A DNA stretch of 64,000 nt, taken from NCBI GenBank assembly GCA_963924555.1, contig OZ004584.1:1735001-1799000 (forward strand), given 5' to 3'. A model generated the notes under the pieces. The model ran no database searches, was not told the origin of the DNA, and was given only the letters and a program-made list of their open reading frames with translations. The position numbers and the translations under genes are program-made. This document shows positions 31,141 through 42,524 of this stretch, piece after piece (within the stretch, counting starts at the first letter, position 1; the number at the start of each line of letters is the position of its first letter). The DNA comes from Crambe crambe. Lineage: Eukaryota; Porifera; Demospongiae; Poecilosclerida; Crambeidae.

Positions 31141-33076
31141 GACTGCCAAGTTGCTTCAAATTGAGCTGCTATAACTCCTGAAACAGAGCCTTGGACCCCT
31201 TATTCGCAAGAAGATGAGTTATCTTGGAGAGAACAATCAGCTGTGCTAGATGGAGGTCCATGAGAGGGCAATCCCTCAATGTTCAGTTGTTTGGGGCTTG
31301 GTTCAAGATATGTAATGATGAAATCAGAATGAGCCCAAGGGGTCCTTTGCCATCTGGGCAGTGTACTTCCAGTTGGTATAATAAGTGTGCGGTTAGTATC
31401 TCCCACTTAATGGCATATAATTGATTCCAATTGTAGAAATGAGAGTGCACCAACATATCAAAACTACTCTACAGGGCTGGATCCAGGGTTTTTAGATAGG
31501 TGGGGTTGCAGGATTAGGAGCACAAACACTGGACCATGAGGAAAGGTGCAAGAAGGAGCATATTAGTTTTGGAGGACCCATGTTGGCTTCACTGGTAGGC
31601 TACCACTATTGAGCATTGCTTAAATTATTAGCTAGTTGAATCCGGTTTGTGTGCATCATGAGTGTAGGCAAAGAGATGAAGCATCCCAAAATTTGTGTTG
31701 TAGCTAAGTGACACATGCAAGGTCACACCTCAAATCACAGTTAGTATGCACCGAGTTATCTAATGTGTGACCTTGAAAAGTAAGCCAAAGTGCTCCAAAA
31801 GATATCTTTTAAGTGACACATAGCTAGCTACAAGGTTACAGGTGTGATTGTTTAAGGAAATCCGAAAGATATCTTTGAATGACACGTGCATGGTCACAGG
31901 TGTGATCGTAAAAGGAAATCACAGTTAGTATGTACCAAGTTATCCAATGTGTGATTTGAAAGTGAAAGCCAAAATGGATGTATCATGTATACATAGATTG
32001 TTTCTTTCTTTGACCGTAGCCTTAGATGATAATTATTATAGTAACTGCATTAGTTCCTAGTTTAGTTAGCCCACACATGTAACATGTTCTCATGTCCATG
32101 GAGGAGAAGTGGTTCCATGGTGTTGTAATCAGGCACATGCGCCACTTGCATAATAATGGTGAAACAGATCATCAACATTGATGGAGACATAGAATTATTT
32201 TAAAAAGACTTGATAAATTTACCTTGCTCAAAACAAACAAGAATGATTCAAATAGTTTCCTTGTCAAAGATATGTCTACTTCCTTTCATTTCACTCTCTG
32301 GAGCATATTAGTAAATCTACTACAGTTTTTCAACTTCTCTATTTCCTCTTGTTCCTTCATCTTGTCATCCAAAACTCAAACTAGACCTCACATTTCCAAA
32401 TTCTTCTGGCATTAGGGGATTGGGCATATCTGAGGATACCACCTTTTCTACAAATTTGTATGTGTTGTATGGATACCTCCCCCTTTCTTGTAACTGTTTG
32501 TCAATCAGTTTCTTGATTGTCGGGCAAGTTCACTAGGAAATGGCATGGAGTGATAAGCAAGGGACAAACAAAACACGACATGCTCAACCTCACTGCTACT
32601 AGATTCATGTTTGCTATCCACAATAATGAATATGCACATACTTTGACACAAGCATCTCGGAGGGTACAACCACAGGATCTATAGGAACAGATGGGCAAAA
32701 CTAGCATAGCAATATTAACCACATTCTCATTTGCATTGCATGACTAATCTGGGGCCTATTGACATGAGACTATAGTCTATTATGTGAGGGCATAGACTCA
32801 TTTCTACAACTGGAATCAAAATTAAGGGGGAGTTACTAACCACACACCAACTGGAAGTACACTGCCCAGATGGCAAAGGACCCCTTGGGCTCATTCTGAT
32901 TTCATCATTACATATTTTGAACCAAGCCCCAAACAACCGAATATTGAGGGATTGCCCTCTCATGGACCTCCATCTAGCACAGCTGATTGTTCTCTCCAAG
33001 ATAACTCATCTTCTTGCGAATAAGGGGTCCAAGGCTCTGTTTCAGGAGTTATAGCAGCTCAATTTGAAGCAACTTG
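31141..33076. repeat. Inverted-repeat pair about 260 bp each around nested repeats
   Basis: About 31141-31402 (CCAAGTTGCTTCAAATTGAG ... GGCAGTGTACTTCCAGTTGG) reappears inverted at about 32838-33076. The interior holds a hAT-type MITE (about 31474-32110) and unassigned DNA. The hAT transposon at 33077 inserted immediately at the outer end of the right arm, so it truncates the repeat there. Confidence 0.75.
31474..32110. mobile_element. hAT-type MITE, copy A
   Basis: The left end is CAGGGCTGGATCCAGGGTTT. The internal sequence matches 53960-54647 in inverted orientation, including repeated words TGACACGTGCATGGTCACAG and GTGTGAT...AAATCACAGTTAGTATG present two to three times. The far end near 32110 is diverged and its exact boundary is uncertain. 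Confidence 0.6.
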
Positions 33077-36000
33077 CAGGGGCGGATGTAGGATTTTCTG
33101 AAGGGGGGTTCTATATTTATCCGCGCGCGTAAGCGCGCGCGGAAAATTTTGAAAACCACGCCCACTTTTATTCAACCACACCTACATTAATTATTATCTT
33201 ATTATGCGTTATAAAAAAAATTAAAAACTACATCATTCTGCAAGTACACATGGTAGAGCCATCCTGCGTGGATGTTTGTTAGCAAAAGCTACAACTAATT
33301 CATCGAAGTCAAGATCTGAGACCATTCTGCGATGGACTTTGATTATTGCCAATGCTGCAAGCCGTTCTTCTGACATGGTGGAACGAAGATACGTTTTGAG
33401 CAACTTCAACTGGCTATTGGCTCTCTCTGTTTCACATGTAGTAACAGGTAATGTGCATGCTATAACTAAAAGTACATATATATTAGGGAAAGCATCTTCA
33501 TCACAGCATAGTAGAGCTCCTTGAAGAGTGTCAGGCCTGTTTTCAGGTGGCATAGAATCAAATTTTATCTTCCACCTATTAAATTCTGTACAGAGCAATT
33601 GAGGAGATGGCAGATCTGATTTGTACAATTCACCTACATCTTTGATGGAAGAAGAATTGTAAGATACAGAAGTGGAAGGTACAAGACCAAGCAATTTTAT
33701 CTTTTGCTGATGAATTGGACCAAATCTGGTTTCCATTTCTGTGGTGATATGATCCAAGAATGGTATCATGATATTCCTGCGATAATACACCTCTGGGCTG
33801 TCTGCTGGAATGTTAGCTCTATGTACTTGTCGTGATGTATACCTTGGAGTGCTTACAGGAATGTCAAGACTATCAGCAAAGGCTTTGATTTCTTCAAACC
33901 AAGTGTGAAATTCAGCTTCACAGTTTGTTTTCAGTAGTTCCATCTCCAATTGTACATCTGAAACACGTTCATAAGCAGAAAGAACATCAAGAGTTTTCTT
34001 TTGAAGGTTGATTGTTAAGCATCGAAGACTGCTAAGGATCCTCATGCTAATGCTGAATGAAATCAGAAAGTCAAAAGAAGTGAGTTGACGGAGGAAGCCA
34101 TTTGCTTTGGTCAATGTTTCCGAGTCCCAAGACCAGTTGCCATGCTCAGAACTACAAGTACTGATAGATTCCATTACTTTGATGAGTGGAAGATACAAGT
34201 CATAAAAAATTAGATAGGAATCTATCCTCTCAACCCAGCGTGTTCGACATAAATCTTTTAATTTAACTCTTTTCTCAGCAGGTGTAACTGAATCAATTAC
34301 ATGCTCGAAAAAATGCTGACGCTTTGGGGAGTAATTGAAATATTTAGCAATTTCAGAAATGACACCATTTGCATTTCTAATATTGGGAATTGAACATGCT
34401 TTAATAACACAAAGATTTAATTGGTGACTATGGCAGTGAGTATACAAGGCTAAAGGGCATACTTCACGGATTCTTGCCTGAACACCCACATTATTGGAAG
34501 ACATGCTGGAAGCACCATCATAACCTTGACCTCGACAATATGCAACATCTAACTCATGTGCTTGAAGCCAAGAAAGAAGAGCAGCAGAAATGGAATCACC
34601 TGTAATGCGTTCTACGGTGATAAAATCAAGAAATTCTTCTCGGATTTGTTTATCACCATCAACAAATCTTATAACTACAGACAACTGCTCTAAGTTAGCA
34701 CAATCTGTCACTTCATCCGCTAATATGGTGAAGAACTTAGCAGCCTTAACTTCATCAATGATCTTTTTCTGGATTGTGCTGCCTACTACTAAGATCATTT
34801 CATTTTGAACTGTCTTAGAGGTGTAAACAGCATTTCGAGGTGCTGTTTTTAAGTGTGTACATAACACCTCATCTGTTTGGGCCCTGAACTGGATTAGTTC
34901 CATGAAATTACCCTTGTTATCACAATCTGTTGCGGTGTAATCATCTCTATGACCTCTAAATGAAAGACCTTGCTTTCCACAAAAGCAAACACACTCGAAC
35001 AGAGACTTTATCACCTTCATATTTTGAGTGACCTGCTCTTCGTGCCTCTTGTTGAGCATGCAAGCAACATTTCGGGTTGGAGAAGAACAAGAATCTCTGA
35101 TAGCTACCATTCTAATCATGAAATCCTGGTGGTAGCTGTTCTCTTCATGACTATGAAAAGCTGATGACTGTTTAGTCCATACCTGAAAAGGCCTAGTCAC
35201 AAATAATCCCAGCTTTTGCCGCCTAATATCACTAGGAGCAAACAAAGCACAAGCTTTGCAATAGACACCATCTTCAGACATGCTGTAGTGCAACCATGGG
35301 TGATTTTTAGCCCACTCAACTTTGAACCGACGATTGATACCATACAACTTTGTATAAGGATAATTATACAAAGGATCTGGAGTATGATTAACTATTTTAA
35401 GCTTCATGGTCTCTGGTAGTAGAGTTAAACTTCCACTTTGTAACAAAATGCCGATATCTAGCACATCAAGATTAATGCAAGAGGGAGAAGGAGAAGAAGA
35501 TGATGATGGGTTCAAGGAAATAGGTTCAGGCTCTGATTGGGACCTCGAGTCAATTTGAGGAGGAACAGAAGACTGCTCCATGGGCACAGGCACTGTATTA
35601 TTATCAAAAGCAATTTTATTAGCTACACATGAATCTATTGAATAATAACTTACAGTTTTCCTCCGAAGTTTTTTTTTTCTTCAGCCATGTACCCAGAGAG
35701 GTTTGACCAGCAGATCTCTTCATGGTCAGGTGGTGTAGTAAAACTAATAGTCTTGGAACTACAACTAAAAAACAACAAAAAACAGCTTCTCAGGTTCAAC
35801 AACTACAGTCTACAGCTTCTCAGGGTCAACAACTACAGTCTATAGCTTCTCAGGTTCAATTTCTCAAGTTCAATAGTCTACAGCTTCTCAAATTCAACAG
35901 GCTAGGAAAAAAATACAGCTTCTCAGGTTCAACACGTGTTTATTGAAAGATGGGCAGGGCCGACCAATGTGGCTAAATTGCATATACCGCGTACCGCGCG

Positions 36001-36078
36001 CGATCTCTTGCGCATGCGCGAACTACGAGGCAGGGGGGTTCTTAAGAACCCAAAGAACCTCCTCTAAATCCGCCACTG
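33077..36078 (-). mobile_element. hAT transposon, apparently complete
   Basis: The ends are CAGGGGCGGATGTAGGATTT at the left and, inverted, CAGTGGCGGATTTAGAGGAG at the right, a typical hAT terminal motif (CAGNGGCGGAT). The element is 3,002 bp and contains one transposase gene with an intact reading frame. An exact 8-bp target duplication was not seen (GCAACTTG at the left, CTTTTGAA at the right). The right flank also does not continue the host sequence expected from the inverted copy at 31141, so a deletion or rearrangement next to the right end is likely. CG-rich subterminal palindromes lie near 33120-33140 and 35985-36015. Confidence 0.8.
33233..35723 (-). CDS. hAT-family transposase (ZMYM1/THAP12-like), two exons
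   Basis: Exon 1 is 35723-35654 (MKRSAGQTSLGTWLKKKKTS EEN) with donor GTAAGT. Exon 2 is 35592-33233 after acceptor ATAATACAG. The junction is phase 1 and yields NLPVPMEQ, giving about 809 residues. Domains: Ser-rich N-terminus; TTF-type zinc finger near HYSMSEDGVYCKACALF; DUF4371-like core with acidic residues in FFTILADEVTDCANLEQLSV and GQGYDGASSMSSNN; CHSHQLNLCVIKAC; TRWVERIDSYL; C-terminal dimerisation region with TTCETERANSQLKLLKTYLR. No internal stop or frameshift. It would catalyse cut-and-paste transposition in the nucleus. The short first exon with its KKKK cluster may be needed for nuclear import. Host-domesticated relatives exist, but the flanking TIRs argue for a transposon. Confidence 0.85.
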
Positions 36079-37760
36079 CTTTTGAAAGTCTGGTCTAAAT
36101 TTTAATGATCCTTGCTCTATAGCTAGCTGTCAGGTGACTCAGATCACATTATCAGTTATTATTGTACCTTGATGCAGATCCCGGATTTTAGTAGGCGGGA
36201 CTGGACGGAACATCCAGTAGGCGGGACGGGACGGGACATCCCGCGCTTATCCCGTCCCGTCCCGGATTTTAGTAAAAACCTATTAAATGACCACTTAGCC
36301 CAACAGCTACCGTCGTTCTTGTGGTGAACCAATTGAATCTATCTATGGCTAGACCCACTTACCGCTATAGTCCTTGTTACACAAAGCATAGAGCACTCCG
36401 TAAGAAGTACCCATCTTAAATTTTTGCACAGCATTTACGATAAAGCACAATAAAACTATGTAGTGGCGTATCTAGCGAGGTGCTAAGGGTGCCCCTCTAG
36501 CTACTTTAGTAGGCTCACTTCTATAGCAATTGAGCTGATCGTCTAGCAAACAGCAATTACTTACAGAAGGAGAGCATGTGATAAAGATCGGGTCAGAGTT
36601 CAATATTTTATCGGCGCATGCGCCCAGTCATGTTTTTACCCTCATCTCGATCTAAAATCTGTTCTTCTTGTTCGTTTGCACTAGTCTCACATCTGACCTT
36701 GTACGCTGGCAGAGTAAGGTAGCTACTACAATAAAGAGGGTGTAATTAATCAAAAGTGGGCGTGGTTCTCGAATTTTTCGCTAAGTGCGCGCAAGAAGTA
36801 CCCTTTAGAAAAGCTTCTCATGAGCCTTGATTCAAGTCATTTCGGTGTGAAACTGTGAACAATACACAACGTGACTAGTAGCAAAAATATAAGTTTAGAC
36901 CAAGCAGAGGTCCAGAATGAAATGAATGATTTCCCTAGTAGCTAACAACTTTGTGTTAGATTTTCTTACATTGGATATCTATTGTAGAAGAATCTAGTTT
37001 GCATGGAGCTTCAAATACTAGTATTGAAGTATAATAAGCTATGGAAAAAGAGTATTGGCACCTTTTCCAAAATTGAGGTCCTCCATTTTGTGTTAGATTA
37101 TTTCAGAGAGTTATTGAATGATGCATTTAAACTGTGTGTATTATTGTAGTAGCTATACACAGGTCAGTGTGCTTGGAGAATGTGGTGATCTTGTTGGCAT
37201 AACATACACAACTTCATAAGCACTCTTCCATCTACGACTGATCATCTGTGCACTACCACTTTACCCGATGAACATCAGCAGGTATTAACCACAGGTGCAC
37301 CAATAATCTCAAGCTGTTCAAATGATTATATGATGAATGTACTTGTTCATCAATGTATGTGTGTGGTACAGCAACTTTTATTTGATAGAAGATTTTCAAA
37401 TACCTTCTGGGAGTGTACCTGATGATGATATTGCTGTTCCCTATTGAACACAAGACTGTGGTGCAGAGCCTCCAAGTAGATACCCAGATCTGCATATTTT
37501 TAGTGTAATTTGCATATTAAAGCTTAGCTAGCTAGAATTTTTATTCAGAAGAATCAGAACTGTGGACATGGGTGTGACATAGTTGATCATTCATCATAGT
37601 AGCTATACCACAGTGGAATGTTTTGCCCAATATTAATATTTTTAAGAAGATTTGCATACTTGCATATTGATTATGATTTTCACATATAAATATGCATAAA
37701 AATATACATTTGGAGGCACTGCCAGTGGTCATCTGCCCATTCACCTGGAGCATTATTCTT
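36079..37760. other. Unassigned, with small CG-rich repeats
   Basis: GGCGGGAC/GTCCCG words repeat at 36180-36265 between two CCCGGATTTTAGTA copies, a small inverted or tandem element. GTAGTGGCGTATCTAG at 36461 and AAAAGTGGGCGTGGTTCTCG near 36754 resemble hAT terminal and subterminal sequence, probably a related deleted copy. No gene supported. Confidence 0.4.
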
Positions 37761-38017
37761 GCAAATCTCTTAGAATAACATTTTCATAAATTCTTGAATA
37801 TCTGTCCTTTTTAACAAGAATTTGTTTGAATAATATCACACTACTATGTATCTATAACCTAGCTACAGTATTATATAATCACTGATGACCATCCTGCTGT
37901 TGCAACTTACTTCTAAAGTCTCTTCCTGGATCAGCTATGAAAGTCCGTATTTTTAACGTAATTTTCGAGAAAATGAATATCCGGGAGCGTTTCATATCCA
38001 CGGAGTGCTCTATTATC

Positions 38018-38029
38018 TACATAATTGTA
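38018..38029. other. Probable transposon excision footprint
   Basis: TACATAATTGTA stands exactly where copy 2 has the 130-bp MITE between two TA dinucleotides. The outer TA...TA and inner CA...TG correspond to the two TA targets plus the terminal dinucleotides of the element (ends CAG...CTG), with TAAT as filler. Confidence 0.6.
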
Positions 38030-38198
38030 CACAAAGGCTCAACGTTTGCGCTGCACGTGCGCACGCGTGATGCACATTTGGCTCAGGTAAGGGGTCGTTA
38101 CTTAAAAATACTACGGTATATATACAGTTGCATGTATATGTATGTATTAGTGATACGGCATACAGAACTCAGCCAAATTAGTCGAGTCAGTATTCCTA

Positions 38199-39008
38199 TC
38201 ATCCCTCTCTTCTGTCCTTTCTTTCACTACACTCTCCTTCTCTTTGGTCATTTCCGCCAACATCCTCTCTTTCACCATTTCCTCTCACTGCCCCATATGC
38301 TGCTTCAGCTCCTACCACAGCAGCAGCTCCAGCAGTTCCTCCAAATAACCCTGCCACAGTTGTTCCTGTTAACCCCAGGCCTGCTGCTCCAGCACTTTGT
38401 AATGATGCAAAGAGACTTCCAGCAGCAACATTACCAATCATCGAGTGTACCCCTGCTGCAATGCTGCCAGATACCACTCCCCCTGCTCCAAAACCTACTG
38501 CCCCAAGGACAAGAGGTGCAGCAACGATACCAACTCCAGCACCCAACACAACACTTCCTGCGGCTATTAGTATTTTCCTTCTGCCAACACCTATACCTCT
38601 TCTTCCACCATCTCCTCCTCCATCTCCATCACCTCCTCCTCCACTATCTCCACTTCCTCCTCCACCACCATCATCACCTTTTCCATTATCTCCTTTGCCA
38701 TCAACTGCTTCATTACCATCTCCTTTACCATCATCACTATCAACTCTTCCACCGTCTCCTTTGCCATCTACTGCTTCTTTATCACCATCTCCTTTATCGA
38801 CATCATTACAACCTTCTTTACAGATTCCTTCGTCATCTCCTTGTTCACCATCATCTCCTCCTTGGCTTCCAGATACCACTCTCCCTGCTCCGTGCCTAGC
38901 TACAGTTCCTACAGCTCCTGCCATAGCTCTTCCTACAGCCTCCAGACTTGCTGTTCCAGCACTTGGTGATGCCACAATGACATGCTTTCTTTTTTCATCA
39001 GGGTCCAT
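38199..39008 (-). CDS. ISG12-like protein with acidic Gly-Asp domain (copy 3)
   Basis: A 269-residue protein from ATG 39008 (MDPDEKRKHVIV). A splice acceptor lies about 45 nt upstream. The Gly/Asp/Lys-rich region (about residues 50-140) is followed by IGVGRRKILIAAGSVVLGAG, VGIVAAPLVLGAVGFGAGG, MIGNVAAGSLFASLQSAGAA and a charged tail. The core is complete, unlike copy 2. Purifying retention of the core in copies 1 and 3 suggests that these are the functional forms. Antisense Pro/Ser- and His/Leu-rich frames over this gene are artefacts of the GGNGAN codon repeat. Confidence 0.78.
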   Translation of the reverse strand: MDPDEKRKHVIVASPSAGTASLEAVGRAMAGAVGTVARHGAGRVVSGSQGGDDGEQGDDEGICKEGCNDVDKGDGDKEAVDGKGDGGRVDSDDGKGDGNEAVDGKGDNGKGDDGGGGGSGDSGGGGDGDGGGDGGRRGIGVGRRKILIAAGSVVLGAGVGIVAAPLVLGAVGFGAGGVVSGSIAAGVHSMIGNVAAGSLFASLQSAGAAGLGLTGTTVAGLFGGTAGAAAVVGAEAAYGAVRGNGEREDVGGNDQREGECSERKDRREG

Positions 39009-39488
39009 TGTGGTGTCTATAGTCTGTTCCAAACCCAAGTTTAGCTGTAGACAAAAACACATTAATATATACTTAAGTATATTTGACGGAAGCTATCTAC
39101 ACTACATCCAATTTTCAATCTTGAGAATGTTTAGTGGGATCACCAGACTCACTGGCTAGCCTCGGCCCCAGGCACTCTTTTGCAACCTGTCTAAAGGCTA
39201 AAGGAGAGCCTGGTATCAGTTGTTCATAGCCTCAGAATTCTGGTAAATAAAGAAAAGGAGAAAGGAATCTTTCTCTTATTGCCTGTATACAAATTGATAG
39301 AGCCAACTGGGGACGAGGCAGCGACGAAGCTAACCCACTGTACATGTATCGGCAGAGTCATTACTACATGCCAAGGTATTCTTTAATTACCTATCAGAGA
39401 TCCTTAAGTTCAACCGCAGACCACAACTCACCGATTTGTAACACAGCTGCTATCGACGCGCACGCGACCCAGGGGCCCCTTGTCCCAC

Positions 39489-39506
39489 GCGCATGCTCAG
39501 TATAAA
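39489..39506 (+). promoter_or_regulatory. LSM5 core promoter (copy 3)
   Basis: GCGCATGCTCAGTATAAA, identical to copy 2, 50 nt before the ATG of LSM5. Confidence 0.5.
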
Positions 39507-39555
39507 GTGCTGCGAATTTACCACAAATTAAATTGATTAACAGGTTGCTGAAAAC

Positions 39556-40655
39556 ATGTCTTCGCCTAACCAGTCTACTTTATTACCCCTAGGTGAGCTT
39601 TTGAAATTGTAGCTAAATGTTCTAGGCTATGACCAGAAAAATGTCCAGAAAAATCCCCCCTCTCCTCATTCCATCTAGGATTAAACATTAGCTATCACTC
39701 ACTGGCACATGGTGGGCTGCATTTAGGCTTATCTCATGTCCAGTCATGTGGAGTAAATTCTGCAATATTGTACTAGCCATGATTTGGTTGATATATAAAT
39801 GCATTAAGTGATCTTGCTGACATGCAGCGGCTTTTACACCATGTGAGTATAATTATACATGCTAAGTTATTTTTTAGATCCATTCTTTGCTCAGATAAGT
39901 ACATGTCTTCTCCCTCCCTTCCACTCCTTCACTAGAGCTGGTGGACAAATGCATAGGGTCAAGAATCCACATTATCATGAAGTCAGATAAAGAGATAGTT
40001 GGGACCCTCCTTGGATTTGACGATTTTGTCAGTATCCTTCTTTATTTCATTGACATTTGAATGTAACATATTGGAGCTTGTTCATTTGTCTGTAACTATT
40101 ACCCGTGTGCTCAGTGCATGTTTTCAGCTCTAGCATTGGATTGTTACCACTCACCATCTTATTAATTTTTGACACTTAACCTTTTATTTGAGATATGGTG
40201 CTGGAGGACGTCACAGAATAGTAAGTCAGTAGACCTCCAATTTTCAAGCACTACTGAGTACACTCTTGTGATCGCCTGCCTGCCTATGTGTCATAGCATG
40301 TTGATGTTATGTAGAGAAGGTAGTTCTCAAACTACTGTGACTTGATCTGAGCTCAAAGTTGGCATATTCTTGCAAAATAGCTTGTTAGTTTTGGATATTA
40401 CTACCACCACTGTCCCAGACCCCACTCTATCTACCCCACCATCAGGAATTTCCATAGTCCACCCTCTAACACAGTGTTACATTCTTATGCAGTGAAATAA
40501 CACCAGAAGGAAGAAAAATAACTAAATTGGACCAGATTTTGCTGAATGGGAACAATATCACCATGCTCGTACCAGGAGGAGAGTATCCTGACTCCTGTAA
40601 TCATTATGAGCTTATGACCTCCTATAATATGTACAATTTCGGCATGCCAAGTTAG
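39556..40655 (+). CDS. LSM5: U6 snRNA-associated Sm-like protein LSm5 (copy 3)
   Basis: Exons 39556-39592, 39936-40031, 40193-40220 and 40493-40655, with the same splice sites and phases as copy 2, giving the same 107-residue protein. The only exon change noticed is synonymous (GAT to GAC in GFDDF). Sm1 and Sm2 motifs are complete. Two intact LSM5 genes 26.8 kb apart therefore encode the same protein. The nearby intronic and 3' sequence differs by short indels. Confidence 0.92.
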
Positions 40656-41379
40656 GTACAGCATTTTTCACAACTTGGAGCCCAATAATGAAATGATTAC
40701 CATACCATTTGCCAAGTTGCATGCAAGGTTTCTGTATTACATAATCAAGGGCGCATTGAGCTGCAAAGTGGCGAGAATGCAGTTAACACTTTCATTTTTA
40801 CAGTGTGTGCTAAGCTAGACTATGCCAAGAGCATTGGCAGTTGCATGCCCTCTCACTGCTTCGTGGCTTGATGTGCCCTTGATGTAGGATAATAATCTAG
40901 CAGCACATAAGAAGTATTCCTTGACAGAAAATCCAGGGGTCCAGTCGTCTAAGCAAGACGAAGAATTTCAAGCATTCCAATCTCATTACTATAGTAACAA
41001 TTGTGGACATTGGACATTATGCTATTATCCATTGGTTGTATGCTACTGCACATTTATAACGCTCAGTGTCTTCTGGCATAGTGGGTTAAGTTATGAACTA
41101 AGTTTTTATAGTAAATAGAGCACAGAACACAGCATAAAGTGGAGAAAACTTAAACAGCTATTTAAAAACAGACTCTGTTCTTCAAACTGTCACTATGGTG
41201 ATGCATAAAACATAATTATTTAGTTTTAACATGCATTATAAATACAAGTGTTGAGGAATATGGATCCACAAGTGCAAGGATAAGTCTTTGTTAGCTGTTA
41301 GCTACCTTAGTATTTCTTCATTCTCTTGGACAACCATGTGACAATCAGAATTATTGGCAACAATACAAATTATAGCTAA
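40656..41379. other. LSM5-HEPN convergent intergenic region, copy 3
   Basis: Same content as 13937-14663. Probable 3' UTRs, no additional gene seen. Confidence 0.4.
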
Positions 41380-42243
41380 CTATTCTTCTTTCTGGTTCAG
41401 AATGATGGTTACAACATCCAGAATAGCTTTGGCATGATCTTTTGCTTCACTAGCTTGCTGGTGTGTGTAATGACTTGATGGTATATCATCACTCTTCCAA
41501 CGATTAGGAAATCTGGTATCCAAATAATACTTCTCCAGTGGTTCACAGTGCCTAGAATAAAGATTACTTGGTGCAATGCCTTTGTCTATCAAAACTAAGG
41601 CATGTCTTCTTAGTTCATGGTTCGAGAGACCAGATTTGTCTAATCCACAGAGAGCATGAATGGCTCCTTTCAATGCCTTTTCTGCCACTTCATGAGCCAT
41701 GAAGCAAACGTAACTGTAATAATCTTCTTCAGCTGTGTGCAGTCTAGTAAGGGCTTTGTAGTCTTTCAAAGCTTGCTTTACCCAACAAATTACTTCTTCA
41801 TGGTTTTTTTGATGATTTATTTTAGAATCAGAAGTTCTATTTCGAATAGCATTTAAAGTTGGATGATTTGCATTTGCAGTTGGGCCATTTCTTGAATGAC
41901 TCTTGATAATATTAGTAGGCCTTTTTGCAGCATGATGATTTGTTTTAATTTTGGCTGTATTTACTGTAAGAAATTGTGATTGATTCATACCAACAGTACT
42001 AAATGGACTAGGATGGTTGAATTTCTTACTAATTTGCGTTAGGAGGGTTAATTTTAGCGATTGAATATGATGATAAAGCAGTCCTGAAAGGCTCTCGTTA
42101 TTTGTAGTAGGGAGAAAACCTCTAGATTGAGCAGCAGCATTGGAATGCAAAGTTTTGCTGCGGTATCCTCCGGGGAATCCCCGGAGACACGCCCCTCTTC
42201 CAGCCGGATAGAGAGCTGGCGACATGCATACAGCTGCCCGCAT
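41380..42243 (-). CDS. HEPN-domain protein
   Basis: A 287-residue frame from ATG 42243. Residues about 1-145 are basic, Asn/Ser/Thr-rich and of no recognised family. Residues about 148-285 form a HEPN domain: EVICWVKQALKDYKALTRLH, EDYYSYVCFMAHEVAEKALK, ALCGLDKSGLSNHELRRHAL, and a C-terminal helix QQASEAKDHAKAILDVVTII. HEPN domains are all-alpha modules found at the C-terminus of sacsin and in many stress or RNA-processing proteins. A classical RX4-6H ribonuclease motif is not obvious. The start is uncertain, because an overlapping frame from 42353 covers the 5' end and the N-terminal part may be partly untranslated. GCGCATGCTCAGT lies just upstream (about 42337-42349). The frameshifted twin is at 14664-15528. 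Confidence 0.65.
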   Translation of the reverse strand: MRAAVCMSPALYPAGRGACLRGFPGGYRSKTLHSNAAAQSRGFLPTTNNESLSGLLYHHIQSLKLTLLTQISKKFNHPSPFSTVGMNQSQFLTVNTAKIKTNHHAAKRPTNIIKSHSRNGPTANANHPTLNAIRNRTSDSKINHQKNHEEVICWVKQALKDYKALTRLHTAEEDYYSYVCFMAHEVAEKALKGAIHALCGLDKSGLSNHELRRHALVLIDKGIAPSNLYSRHCEPLEKYYLDTRFPNRWKSDDIPSSHYTHQQASEAKDHAKAILDVVTIILNQKEE

Positions 42244-42524
42244 GATGGCAAACTCACACGTCTAAGCAGACACCTCCATGCAATCGCAAGAGTCTCTGAT
42301 CGAGTCGCTTCACCACAGCAACTTTGAGATGACATCTGCGCATGCTCAGTCATTAGAGAACTGTTTTGTGGCTTTTTTTATTTATTGTAAGTTAATAATT
42401 ACAGTAAGGTTATTTGGGAAGACTTTGCAATGATACACACGCACTATATATATACAAACACAAAGAATTAGTGAACAAATCTATTTGTAGCTAGCCTATA
42501 CACGATCATATTCACTGACTGGCT

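Noticed and set aside
33276-35419. Plus-strand short frames over the hAT transposase
   Set aside because: Shadows of the long minus-strand transposase frame.
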